Assembly: GCA_038229135.1 (NCBI GenBank)
Contig: JBBROS010000013.1
Span: 24,926-88,925 of the forward strand
Direction: 5' to 3'
DNA: 64,000 nucleotides
From: JBBROS01 sp038229135
GTDB lineage: Bacteria > Pseudomonadota > Alphaproteobacteria > Acetobacterales > Acetobacteraceae
The number at the start of each line of letters is the position of its first letter. Position 1 is the first letter of the stretch. The position numbers and the translations under genes were made by a program. Shown one piece after another: positions 37,653 through 46,900 of this stretch. The notes beneath the pieces were generated by a model. The model ran no database searches. It saw only the letters and a list, made by a program, of their open reading frames with translations, and had not been told where the DNA came from.

Positions 37653-39185
37653 TCAATCCGCCGCCAGCGCCACCGCCGAGGCCCACACCGTCTGGATATC
37701 GTCCGCCGTCTCGTGGCAGGCACGCCGGTAGGACGCGGCCACCCCGGCCTTCGCGGCCCCCGTTGAAAGGTGGGCGCGGTAGAAATGCTCGACGAACGCA
37801 GGGATGCGGTCGGCCCGGACCTCCCAGCGGAACCCCACGACGCTGCAACGCCGGGCATTGTGCAGCAGCGAGGCGGTGCTGGCCGACACGCTCTGGCAGG
37901 CGCCGAGGAAAACCAGCCGCACGCCGTCCGGCAGCCACTCCGCCAGCCGCCCGATGCGCAGCAGCTCCACCTTCCGCGGCTTCGAGCCCGGCAGCACCAG
38001 GCGGGTCTCTCCGCCCGTGGGCGTCACGCCATGGCCCGCGAAATGCAGCACGTCGATCGCGCGGTCCTCCGCTCGGGGCTCCTGCAGGCGCCGCCGCAGC
38101 GCCTCGCCGGCCTCGCTTCCGTCGCCCGGGGCCGTCCACCGCTCCAGCGTGCACTGCCCCGACGCTGCAAGCGCCGCCAGCGCGGCATGTTGCTGGTCGG
38201 TATTGGCCTGCAGCGCCGGGAAGCCGGTGGGCTTCACCTCGTGCCCGTCCACGATCTCGCTGCCGCCGCTCGCGCTTCCGGCATCGACGAACAGGATGTG
38301 CGGCACGGCGGCGCCGTCGGTCGAAGCCTGGCGCGCCTCCCGCAGCGCGCCCACCCGCCGCGCCATCGGCAGCAGGCGGCAGAGGAACCCGGCCGGGCCG
38401 TCCCCCCGGTTGAGCAACTCGAGCGGCAGACCGAAGCGCTCGGCCAGCACGCCCGGGCTCATCTCGAACCGGAACTCGATCCGCACCGGCATGTCGCTGC
38501 CCAGCAGCGCGTCGTACATGTTGCTGAACAGGGAGAGAAACACCTTCTCCCCGATGTTCCCGAACTCCCGCCAGGATTCCGTCACGTCGGCCAGGTTCGC
38601 GTAGGCCTCGAGGTCGTTGTTCGCAAGCCGGTGCAGCCGGTCCCGCGCCGCCGCCTGTGGCAGCAGCGGGCGCGAGCGGAGGTGCGTGAGCCCGTTCTCC
38701 TCGATGCTCAGCAGCTCCGCATCGCGCTCGAACCGCACCGTCACGCACAGGTCCCGGGTGCGCGGGCGCGTCACGGCCTTCTGCAGCACGGCCACCAGCC
38801 GCTCCCCCTCCTTGCCGTCGGGGGTCGTGTCCCAGATCCACACCTGCCGCCGCAGGATGGCCTCGATGTCGAAATCGGTGCCCACCGACCGGGTCGCGAG
38901 CACGATCGGCAGGTCCGGCAGCATCGTCGTGATGGTGGTGAGCAGCTCCCTCGCCGACTGCGCGAGGCCTGGCCTCGGAGCCGGGCTGGCGCGCGCCTCG
39001 GTGTCGAGCAGCACGACGTCCGGCACCCGGTTCCGCTGCACGGACAGCCGCAGGGCAGCCTCCGCGCCGTCTGTGTACCGCCAGGGCATCTGGCCCCGCA
39101 GCGGGTCGTTGGCCGGCAGGTCCGCAATGGCGTCGTTCACCGCCGTCTGCACCCCGTCGTCGTTCGAGACGAAGTAGACCGTCAT
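37653..39185 (-). CDS. Receiver-like domain fused to CHAT (caspase-type) protease
   Basis: 510 residues. Residues 1-135 resemble a response-regulator receiver: first strand 'TVYFVSNDD' with an acidic pair (Asp9, Asp10), Asp61 in 'PDVVLLDTEA', and 'LPIVLATRS' as the Thr/Ser strand. The C-terminal ~230 residues are a CHAT domain with His385 in 'VLHFAGHGV' and Cys430 in 'LVFLGACQS', the full catalytic dyad. CHAT domains are caspase relatives that cut partner proteins in signalling or cell-death systems. The ATG overlaps the sensor gene stop (ATGA), so both are made together. Confidence 0.85.
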   Translation of the reverse strand: MTVYFVSNDDGVQTAVNDAIADLPANDPLRGQMPWRYTDGAEAALRLSVQRNRVPDVVLLDTEARASPAPRPGLAQSARELLTTITTMLPDLPIVLATRSVGTDFDIEAILRRQVWIWDTTPDGKEGERLVAVLQKAVTRPRTRDLCVTVRFERDAELLSIEENGLTHLRSRPLLPQAAARDRLHRLANNDLEAYANLADVTESWREFGNIGEKVFLSLFSNMYDALLGSDMPVRIEFRFEMSPGVLAERFGLPLELLNRGDGPAGFLCRLLPMARRVGALREARQASTDGAAVPHILFVDAGSASGGSEIVDGHEVKPTGFPALQANTDQQHAALAALAASGQCTLERWTAPGDGSEAGEALRRRLQEPRAEDRAIDVLHFAGHGVTPTGGETRLVLPGSKPRKVELLRIGRLAEWLPDGVRLVFLGACQSVSASTASLLHNARRCSVVGFRWEVRADRIPAFVEHFYRAHLSTGAAKAGVAASYRRACHETADDIQTVWASAVALAAD

Positions 39186-41851
39186 GTGGCCTCCTCGAGC
39201 GGCAGGTCGAACTCGAACCCGCTCCCCGTGCGCCGCACCGCGCCGCCATGGGCGTGCAGCACGCCCTCGACAGTCTCGTAGGCGAGGCCTGCGGCCTCCC
39301 GCGCCGCCTGCGCCGCCTCCTCCAGCAGGGAGAGCGGGCCTGCCCGCTCCGCCGGTGCCGGCTCCGAGGGCTCGAGCGACAGCGTGACGTGGTTCCCGCG
39401 CAAATCGGCGCCGATACGGATGCGGTCCGGACAGGCCGTCAGCAGGTGGCCCAGCAAGGTCCGCAGCACGAAACGCAGCCGCTCCCGGTCGCCCCGGACA
39501 ATGCGCCCGGCCGGCACCGTGCCGGCCGGCGCCCGCGCGCGGTCGCGCTCCGGCAGCGCCTCCAGGACGTCCTGCACGAGGCCCGCCAGGTCCACCCGGT
39601 CGTCGGTGCGCCGTGGGTCCCGCTTGGCGCCGATGGCCTCGGCCAGGCGCTCGAACGTGAGGTCCGCCTTGCCGATCTGTGCCCGCAGCTGCTCCAGCGC
39701 CGGCGCCGCCTCCGTCGACATCTGGCGCGCGAGCCGGCCCGCCAAGGTCGAAGCCATCAGCAGCGGCCCGCGCACCTGGCGCGCCACCTCCTGCACCGTC
39801 GCCTCGATGTAGGTGCGGTCATACATCCAGTCCTGCGCGTCGGCGCCGTCGAGCAGCCAGACCAGGTCCCGGGTCTGCATCGTATCCTCGCTGCGGACCA
39901 CCCGCACGTCCGATCCCACTCCGCCGATCGGGCCGAGCCGCACCGTGCCGGAGGCATCGGGCCCGGCGAGGAAAGTCCGCGCCGCATCGTCGGACGCATG
40001 GGCCGACAGCAGCCGGCCCTCGGGCAGCATCGCCCCCTGCGGCAGGCCCAGCATGTCCCGCGCCCGAGCGTTCGCGCGCAGCAGCACCAGCGACGAGTCC
40101 GTCACCACCACGCCCTGCTCGATCCGTTCGATCAGCATCTCGTTCAGCCACGCGTTGCGCCGGCTCGCGAGCTGCCGGGCCAGGCGCCGCACCATGGGGC
40201 CCGCCAGCTCGCCATCGTCCTCGTGGAACGCGTTCGGGTAGCGCGACACGGTGTCCAGCACCCAGCGGATACGGCCGTCGAACTCGATCGGCACCGTCAT
40301 GGCCGAGCCGTGATGGACGGTGGGGGAGCGGAAGAAGTACTCGCAATCCCCGGCCGCATCGCGCTGCAGCGTGCTGGCCACGACCAGCGGGCGGCCGGCG
40401 CGCACCGCCGAGCCCATCATCCCCGAGGCCCGCGCGCGCTCGAGGTCGAGCGTGGCGCCGGCAGCCGGGGCATAGAGTGGCTGCGTGTAGCCGGGCGGGA
40501 GCGCGAGCGGGTGCGGGTGGCCGTCCTGCTCCTGCTCCGGATACTGCGCGAACAGGCGAAACCGCCCGCCCCCCTCCCCCGGCTCCACCGCGAACAGCGC
40601 CGCATGGTCCCACCGGAACTGCTCGACCAGCGCCACCAGCAGCGTGTTCGACGCCTCCGGCAGCGTGCGCGCCGTGCCCACCCGGTGCGCCAGCGCCCGC
40701 ATCGCCTGGTCCTGCTGCCGCTCCACCCGGCGCAGCATGCCGACCAGGATTGGGTCGAGCCCCAACGCCATCGCGCCGCGGAATGGGTCGGGCGGCCAAA
40801 CGTCGTCCGATGGGTCGTGCGTCTCCTCCAGGTCGCGGAAGTGCCGGCGTTTGGCGGAGCACAGCGTGAGCAGCGCCTCCGGGTCCTTCTCCGGGAACGG
40901 CAGGACGGCGTTCGACACCAGGCCAGCCTCATCATGCGTGCGCACCAGGCTGTTCTGCCGCAGCTCGGGCGAGCGCTCGAGCAGTTCGGCCATGTCTATC
41001 GTGAAGGCGCCCTGCCGCATGCGCGCCAGCTCCTGCGGTGGCACCGGGGCCCAGCCGGGCGGCATGGGCGGGTCGGCAGGCGGATGCACCAGGATCGGCC
41101 GGACCCAGCGCCGGTCCTGCGACATCACGCTCAACACCGCGCGGTCGTGCGGCGCGGCGTGCTGCACCAGGTCCAGCACGGCGCACATTCGGCCCTGCCA
41201 GTCCTCGTTGGCCCCGCCCGCGCCCTCGCCGCTGGCAGCCTCCCGGACCGCGATGCGCAGCGCCTCCAGCACCCGAGCGCGGACATGCGCCACCACGCCC
41301 GCAATGTGCCGCCCCGGCAGGTAATACGGCACGAGCGTGATCTGCGGCGCCGACGGCAGCGCGCCCCGGGCGGCCTCCTGCGGGCGCAACACCCGCGACG
41401 TCTCGGTGCGGACCACCTCCTCGACCATCGTGCGCGCGAGCACGGGGTCGGGCAGCAGCGCCGCGAACTCTACCCCGGTCGCGAGCCCCGGCCACATGGC
41501 CCGCGCCCGCTCGTTCGCGAACCGCACCCGGCCGTGCACGTCGAGCCGCAGCACGCCGTAGGGCGTCTTCTCGAACCGTGCCTGCTCGGCCTCCTGGAAG
41601 CCGTCGAGCGGCGTGAGCAACACCAGCGTGCCGCCATCCTCGAGCGGCAGCGCCTGCCCGGGCGGCGCATCCGCGTCGTCGGGCTGCCAGGCATCGTCCA
41701 GCGCCGTGCCGGGCAGGGCGCGCGCGGCCGCCGGGTTCAGTCCGCGCACGCGCCCATCCGGCCCCAGCCGGACCACCGGCAGCGCCGAGCCGAGCAGCGC
41801 CGCCTCCGCGGCCGAGCCCAAGGCGTCCCGCGGGGGGCTGAGCGTGCTCAC
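39182..41851 (-). CDS. PAS/GAF sensor with degenerate histidine-kinase core
   Basis: 889 residues, GTG start overlapping the holin stop (GTGA). Two PAS-like segments near residues 15-60 and 92-140 ('YGVLRLDVHGRVRFANERAR'), a middle region, a GAF domain at about 385-550 ('ALAHRVGTARTLPEASNTLL'), a third PAS at about 575-640 ('IEQGVVVTDSSLVLLRANAR'), then a DHp/CA-like end. The H-box SHELRTPL aligns with 'ARQVRGPL', so the phospho-His is Arg; the N-box Asn and the DxGxG box are not visible, though a G-box-like 'HGGAVRRTGSGFEF' remains at about residue 870. Likely a sensing pseudokinase that controls the CHAT partner by contact. Confidence 0.78.
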   Translation of the reverse strand: MSTLSPPRDALGSAAEAALLGSALPVVRLGPDGRVRGLNPAAARALPGTALDDAWQPDDADAPPGQALPLEDGGTLVLLTPLDGFQEAEQARFEKTPYGVLRLDVHGRVRFANERARAMWPGLATGVEFAALLPDPVLARTMVEEVVRTETSRVLRPQEAARGALPSAPQITLVPYYLPGRHIAGVVAHVRARVLEALRIAVREAASGEGAGGANEDWQGRMCAVLDLVQHAAPHDRAVLSVMSQDRRWVRPILVHPPADPPMPPGWAPVPPQELARMRQGAFTIDMAELLERSPELRQNSLVRTHDEAGLVSNAVLPFPEKDPEALLTLCSAKRRHFRDLEETHDPSDDVWPPDPFRGAMALGLDPILVGMLRRVERQQDQAMRALAHRVGTARTLPEASNTLLVALVEQFRWDHAALFAVEPGEGGGRFRLFAQYPEQEQDGHPHPLALPPGYTQPLYAPAAGATLDLERARASGMMGSAVRAGRPLVVASTLQRDAAGDCEYFFRSPTVHHGSAMTVPIEFDGRIRWVLDTVSRYPNAFHEDDGELAGPMVRRLARQLASRRNAWLNEMLIERIEQGVVVTDSSLVLLRANARARDMLGLPQGAMLPEGRLLSAHASDDAARTFLAGPDASGTVRLGPIGGVGSDVRVVRSEDTMQTRDLVWLLDGADAQDWMYDRTYIEATVQEVARQVRGPLLMASTLAGRLARQMSTEAAPALEQLRAQIGKADLTFERLAEAIGAKRDPRRTDDRVDLAGLVQDVLEALPERDRARAPAGTVPAGRIVRGDRERLRFVLRTLLGHLLTACPDRIRIGADLRGNHVTLSLEPSEPAPAERAGPLSLLEEAAQAAREAAGLAYETVEGVLHAHGGAVRRTGSGFEFDLPLEEAT

Positions 41852-42618
41852 GGCCGCGCCCGGATCGACACGAGCTGCGCCGCGTTCAGGTCGTCGGCAC
41901 TGCTGGTGCCGCCCCCACCCCCGCCCCCACTGCCCCCGCCCCCGCCGCCACCGCTGCCACCGCCCGTCGCCACGATCGCTCCTGGCCTCGGAATGGCACC
42001 GGACGGGATGCTCATGGCCAGCTGGTCCTGCGCGTGCTGCAACAGCGCGTCCTTGTTGCGCGACCCCGACGAGGAGCCCAGCCAGTAGTTCGACACCTGG
42101 GTCGCCAGCGCCGCGAGCGTGCCCAGCAGCACGTTGGCCAGCGGCAGGTTGGCCTCGCCGATCTGCCGGTTGATCACGAACCACACCATCACCGCGAACG
42201 AGAGCACGATGATGATCGACAGCACCGGCGACCCCCAGGCCAGTAGGCTGTTCGCCTTGACCAGGTCCGCAGTCGCAGTGCGCGCCGCCCCGGCGTCCGC
42301 GATCTGCGCCCGCAGCGTCTCCAGCTCGGCCTGGCGCCGTGCGGCGTCGGCGGCGAACTCGGCCTTCAACGAATCGAGGTCCGCCTGGCGCTGCGCCGCC
42401 TCCGCGTCGGCCGCAATCTGCGCGAGTTTGATCCGCAGCTCCGCCGTCTTGGCCGGGTCGGCGCTGAGGGCTGCGGCCGCGGCATCCGGGTCGTCGGTGC
42501 CCGCCACCTGCTTCACCGCGCCGGCGATGGCGGCCGTCACGGTGCCGGCCTGGCTGCCCCCGATCCAACGGGCGATCTCGGGTGCCAGGCTCAATATCAA
42601 AGGGAGGGCAGCGAACAT
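41848..42618 (-). CDS. GTA_holin_3TM-type holin
   Basis: 256 residues, ATG with AGGAG six bases upstream. N-terminal hydrophobic helix (1-18), a charged Ala/Glu/Gln coiled-coil region (55-108), two membrane spans (129-149 and 158-180) and the tail 'VSNYWLGSSSGSRNKDALL', which is the hallmark of holins of gene-transfer agents (PF11351). Holins form membrane holes that let endolysin reach the wall. Odd feature: a 19-residue Gly/Ser tract (219-237) between the holin end and a short C-terminal tail. Pairs with the endolysin gene 15 bp upstream. Confidence 0.82.
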   Translation of the reverse strand: MFAALPLILSLAPEIARWIGGSQAGTVTAAIAGAVKQVAGTDDPDAAAAALSADPAKTAELRIKLAQIAADAEAAQRQADLDSLKAEFAADAARRQAELETLRAQIADAGAARTATADLVKANSLLAWGSPVLSIIIVLSFAVMVWFVINRQIGEANLPLANVLLGTLAALATQVSNYWLGSSSGSRNKDALLQHAQDQLAMSIPSGAIPRPGAIVATGGGSGGGGGGGSGGGGGGGTSSADDLNAAQLVSIRARP

Positions 42619-42633
42619 CCAGGGCTCCTCTTG

Positions 42634-43401
42634 CTAGCGGATTCCAAGTGCGGCTCGGGCGACTTCGTAGCGGTCGCGGACCTCGGCAATGCCGTTGAGG
42701 CCGCCGTTCACCTGCAGCCGCACGTCGTCGATCCGCCAGGCATCGGCAGGCCCGTTGCAACCGGCCGAAGCCCAGAACGCCCCGGCGCTGTCGGCCGCGC
42801 CGCTCCGCGTCTCCAGCAGGGCCGGCAGGTCCGCGAGCGGCAGCCCGCGTTTCTCGGCAAAGCGCGTGTAGTTCTCGCGCCCCGTCAGCTGGATCAGCCC
42901 GCGCCCGCGGAACCGGAACCCGTCGCCGCTGCCCGGCGGCCCGTTGCCCAACCGGCCGCCATAGGCGATCTCGGCGATGCCCCGCTGGTCCGCCGGGTGC
43001 TGCGGCGTGCGGCCCAGCCGGTGCGCCATCTCGGGCGTGAAACGGGTGCGAAAGGTGGCGAGCAGGCCCTCGGGCGTATAGTTGAGGCTTTCGACGAGGC
43101 TGGAAAGCCGACCGGTCTCGGCCATGACGTTGGCGAGGAAGGCCGCCAACCGCAGCGGCGTGTCGATGCCGTGGTCCGCGCAGGCCGCGGCGAGCGGCGG
43201 GGCCCACAGGTCCGGGTCCCGCGCGCCCATCGCGTGCAGGAGCTGCGGCGTCACGGTCGCCGCCATCGCGACCCGGCGCGGCAGCACGGGCGCCAAACGG
43301 ATCGCGCCAGGCAGCGGGGCGGCGAGCGGGGCCGGCCGCGCTGGCGCCTGCTGCCCCAGCGCCAGCAGGAACGCCGCCAACCAGGACCGGTCGTCGAGCA
43401 T
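42634..43401 (-). CDS. GH19 chitinase-like endolysin
   Basis: 255 residues from the ATG at 43399-43401 (a GTG six codons upstream is possible; GGGGGAG lies close before the ATG). GH19 catalytic domain from about residue 65: catalytic Glu95 in 'NVMAETGRL', likely second acid Glu104 in 'SLVESLNYTP', and 'FRFRGRGLIQLTGRENY'. Cuts peptidoglycan glycan strands. The first 45 residues include a short hydrophobic stretch (SWLAAFLLALG) followed by a Pro/Ala linker, which might be a signal-arrest-release anchor. First gene of the operon. Confidence 0.87.
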   Translation of the reverse strand: MLDDRSWLAAFLLALGQQAPARPAPLAAPLPGAIRLAPVLPRRVAMAATVTPQLLHAMGARDPDLWAPPLAAACADHGIDTPLRLAAFLANVMAETGRLSSLVESLNYTPEGLLATFRTRFTPEMAHRLGRTPQHPADQRGIAEIAYGGRLGNGPPGSGDGFRFRGRGLIQLTGRENYTRFAEKRGLPLADLPALLETRSGAADSAGAFWASAGCNGPADAWRIDDVRLQVNGGLNGIAEVRDRYEVARAALGIR

Positions 43402-43419
43402 GGCTCCCCCTACTCCCAC

Positions 43420-43701
43420 GTCGTCGAGCGAACCGCGCGATGCGGTGCATCCTCGTTTCGCCAGGCCCGTAGCGCCTCGGGCGCATGCCGCCGCGGCGCA
43501 CGAGGCCCCGCGGCCGGTCGTGCGGCGTCATGCAACGGCTGAGGCAGGCCCATCGGCGCCCTCCAACGGCGAACGTCGGTGCAACGGAGGCACCGTCTAC
43601 CACGATTAACAATCTGATTTCGATTTCACAACTTATTAAGTCGAGCCGATCCGCTAAAGTATCGTCAGCTTTCAGCTAACAAGCCCGACGGAGGAACGGC
43701 C
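43420..43701. promoter_or_regulatory. Divergent region between endolysin and sheath stub
   Basis: 282 bp. The part 43600-43680 is a sharp AT-rich island (GATTAACAATCTGATTTC..TTATTAAG..CTAAAGTATC), unlike anything else nearby, and should hold the promoter for the sheath side and perhaps also for the lysis operon. No gene seen. Confidence 0.5.
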
Positions 43702-43842
43702 CTGCCCGACACCCTCACCTGTCCCGGCGTCTACGTGCAGAAGCTGCCGAGCGGAATCCGCACCGGGATCGGCGTCAGCACCTCCAGCAGCAACCTGTTC
43801 GTCGGCGCCACCTCTAACGTTCCATCGACCGAACGGAATTGA
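43702..43842 (+). pseudogene. N-terminal stub of a contractile tail sheath gene, CTG in start position
   Basis: GGAGG at 43690-43694 stands seven bases before CTG at 43702. There is no ATG, GTG or TTG in frame between the upstream stop (TGA, 43615-43617) and this codon. The 46 codons read 'LPDTLTCPGVYVQKLPSG', then 'GVSTSSSNLFVGAT': the N-terminal PGVYV..PSG..GVSTS..FVG pattern of phage, tailocin and eCIS sheath proteins. After that the homology stops and TGA follows. Real sheaths have 350 or more residues, so this is a truncated remnant, probably cut by a deletion near 43815. Confidence 0.72.
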
Positions 43843-43912
43843 CGGCTGGTCCCGAACCGGCGATCCTTGGCCTGCGGCGCGCTTCGGGCCGCTGAGAGGC
43901 GAGGACGTTCAC

Positions 43913-46900
43913 GTGCGTCTCACAGGCGCTCGGCCGCTCAGTCGGCCGCCTCGGTCCGGCGCTCCCGCCCAGCGTATTCAGCTTGGCAAGGCAGAGCCCT
44001 CGGGAGCGGTGGACCGCCTCGGCGCCGGTCGTGCGGCCGCCCTTCCACAGGACCCGGTCGCCGCCATCGCGGGCTCCGGCCTGTTCGAGCCCGCTTTCTA
44101 CCTGCAAACCAATCCCGACGTCGCCCGGGACGGCTGTGACCCCGTCGGCCACTTCGTCCTCCATGGCTGGCGGGAGGGGCGCTGGCCCAACCCCTGTTTC
44201 GACACTCGATGGTATTGTCGCCTTTTCCCCGAGGTCGACTGGGAGCAGGCGGAAAACCCGCTCCTGCACTACCTTCACGTCGGGGAACGGCAGGATCGGC
44301 AACCCGCGGAGTGGTTCGACACTGCCTGGTATCGCGCCCGATGGGCCGAGGATTGCACGGGTTCGCCCCTGGCCCACTACCTCGCCCGGCGCCACACCGG
44401 CGGCGTGAGCCCGCTGCCCGAGTTCGACCCGGCCTACTACCTCGCCCGCTATCCGGACGTGGCCGAGGCCGGCATCGACCCCTTCGACCACTACCTGCAC
44501 ACCGGGTTCCACGAGGGGCGGGATCCGTCATCGGCGTTCGACACCCGCACCTACCGCGCTACCCACCTCGAGGGGCAGCTGCAGCTCAACCCTCTGCTGC
44601 ACTGGCGGCGCCACCGACACCAGGCGGCCAACCCCGCGAGCCCGGCCGGCACGGTCGGCACCCGGGCCGGCAAGCCATCCACCATCTTCGACGATGTCCG
44701 CCACGCCACCAGCGCCGGCCCTGCTTTCGAGGCCTTCGAGCCGCTGCCGAACCACGCGCAGCCTCTGGCGAAGGTGCTCGCCTTCTACCTGCCGCAGTAT
44801 CACGCAATCCCGGAGAACGACGCCTGGTGGGGGAGCGGCTACACCGAGTGGACGGCGGTCTCACGGGGGGTGCCCCGCTTCGCCGGCCACCTGCAGCCGC
44901 GCATCCCGCGGGACCTCGGGCACTACACGCTCGAGGGCACCGCCACCTTGCGCCGCCGCCAGATCACCCTCGCGCGCGGGGCCGGGCTGCATGGCTTCGT
45001 GTTCTACTTCTACTGGTTCGACGGCCGCCGCCTGCTGGAGCGGCCGATCGAGGCCTATCTCGCCGACTCCAGCCTCGACCTGCCCTTCTGCCTCATGTGG
45101 GCCAACGAGAACTGGACACGGCGGTGGGACGGCAACGACCAGGAGGTGCTGATCGCCCAGACCCACGACCCGGCCCGCGAAGCGGACCTCGCCGACTGCT
45201 TCGCGCGGCACTTCCAGGACCCGCGCTACATCCGCCTCGAAGGCCGCCCGCTCCTGTTCGTGTATCGGGCCGACATCGTCCCCGATGCCGCCGCCGCCTT
45301 CGCCCGGCTCCGCGCCCTGTTCATGGAGCGGCATGGCGAGAACCCCGTGTTCGTGCTCGCCCAAAGCTTCGACCAGCTGGACCCCAGGCCCGCCGGGTTC
45401 GACGCCGCGGTCGAGTTCCCGCCGCATAAGCTGACCAAGTCCCTGCCCCTGCAGAACGCCGGGCTCGTGCTGCACGACCCGGGCTTTGCCGGCCAGATCT
45501 ATGCGTATGACGACGTCGTCGCCGCCTCGCTCGCCGAACCTCCGCCCGGCTACGCGCTGATCAAGACGGCCGTCCCGGGGTGGGACAACGACGTTCGGCG
45601 CCAGGGCTCGGGCCTCGTGCTGCACGGCGCGACCCCCGCCGCCTACGAGGCCTGGCTCCGCGCCCTCGTCCGCCGGGCGGCGGCCGCCCCTGTCCTGGGT
45701 GAAAGCCTGGTCTGCTTGAATGCCTGGAACGAATGGGCCGAGGGCGCGACGCTCGAGCCGGACCTGCACTTCGGAGCCGCCTTCCTCAATGCGACCGGCC
45801 GTGCCGTGACCGCCCCACGCGTCGACCCGTGGAACGGCAAGCTGCTTCTGGTCGGCCACGACGCCTTCCCGGGCGGTTCGCAATACCTGCTGCTCCACCT
45901 CGCGCGCCGGCTCCGGAGCGTGTGCGGCGTGCAGGTCGAGATCGTTCTGCTCGGGGGCGGGGCGCTGCTGGAGAGCTATGCCGCGGAAGCCCCCACCTCG
46001 CTGCTCGAGCCGCCCGGCTGGCCGGAGGCTGCACCGGGCTGGGCCGCGCGCGGTTTCAGGGTCGCGATCCTGAACACCACCGCCTCGGCCACCGCCGCAG
46101 CCCCCCTGCGCGCTGCCGGCCTCGAGGTCACGATGCTCGTCCACGAGCTGCCAGGGCTCCTGCGCGAGAAGCAGCTCGTGGAAGCGGCCCTGGCCGGGGC
46201 GGAGCACGCAGCCCGACTGGTGTTCGGCGCCGAGATCGTGGCCGAGCGCTTCGCCGGGCTGGTCCCGCACGATCCGGCCAAGCGGGTCATCCTGCCGCAG
46301 GGCGCCTACCACGTCCCGTCCACCTCTCCGGCGCTTCGGCGCGCGCAGCGTCGCCAGCTCGGGCTTTCGGCGCGCACCACCATGGTCCTGGGCGTCGGCT
46401 ACGGCGACATGCGGAAGGGCTTCGACCTGTTTTTGCAGGCATGGCGGGCCGCGCGCCGCGCCGGGGCCGATGCGTGCTTCTGCTGGCTGGGCGACCTCGA
46501 CCCCACGCTCGCCGCCCACCTCGCCCCGGAGATCGCGGTGGCCGGGGCCACCGGCACCTTCCACCACGCGCCGCACCAGCACCCGCCCGACCCCTGGTTC
46601 GCGGCAGCCGACGTGTTCGCGCTGACCTCGAGGGAGGACCCGCTGCCCACCGTCGTGTTCGAGGCGATGAAGGTCGGGCTGCCGGTCGCCTGCTTCGAGG
46701 GCTCGGGCGGCGCGCCCGCCGTGGTGGCCGCGCATGCAGCGGGCCGCATTGTCCCCATGGGTGACGCGGTCGCCCTCGCCGACGCCGCACTCGAGCTCGG
46801 CGCCGACCGGGCCCGGCGTGCGGTTCTGCGGCAACGATGCGCCCCGCTCTTCTCGTTCGACGCCTACGCGGCCGCCCTCCTGCGGCACGCGGCGCCGGGG

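Noticed and set aside
39182..43612. One 1476-residue frame joining sensor, holin and endolysin region
   Set aside because: Only the part after the GTG at 41851 has sensor homology; the rest is out of frame with the true holin and endolysin genes.
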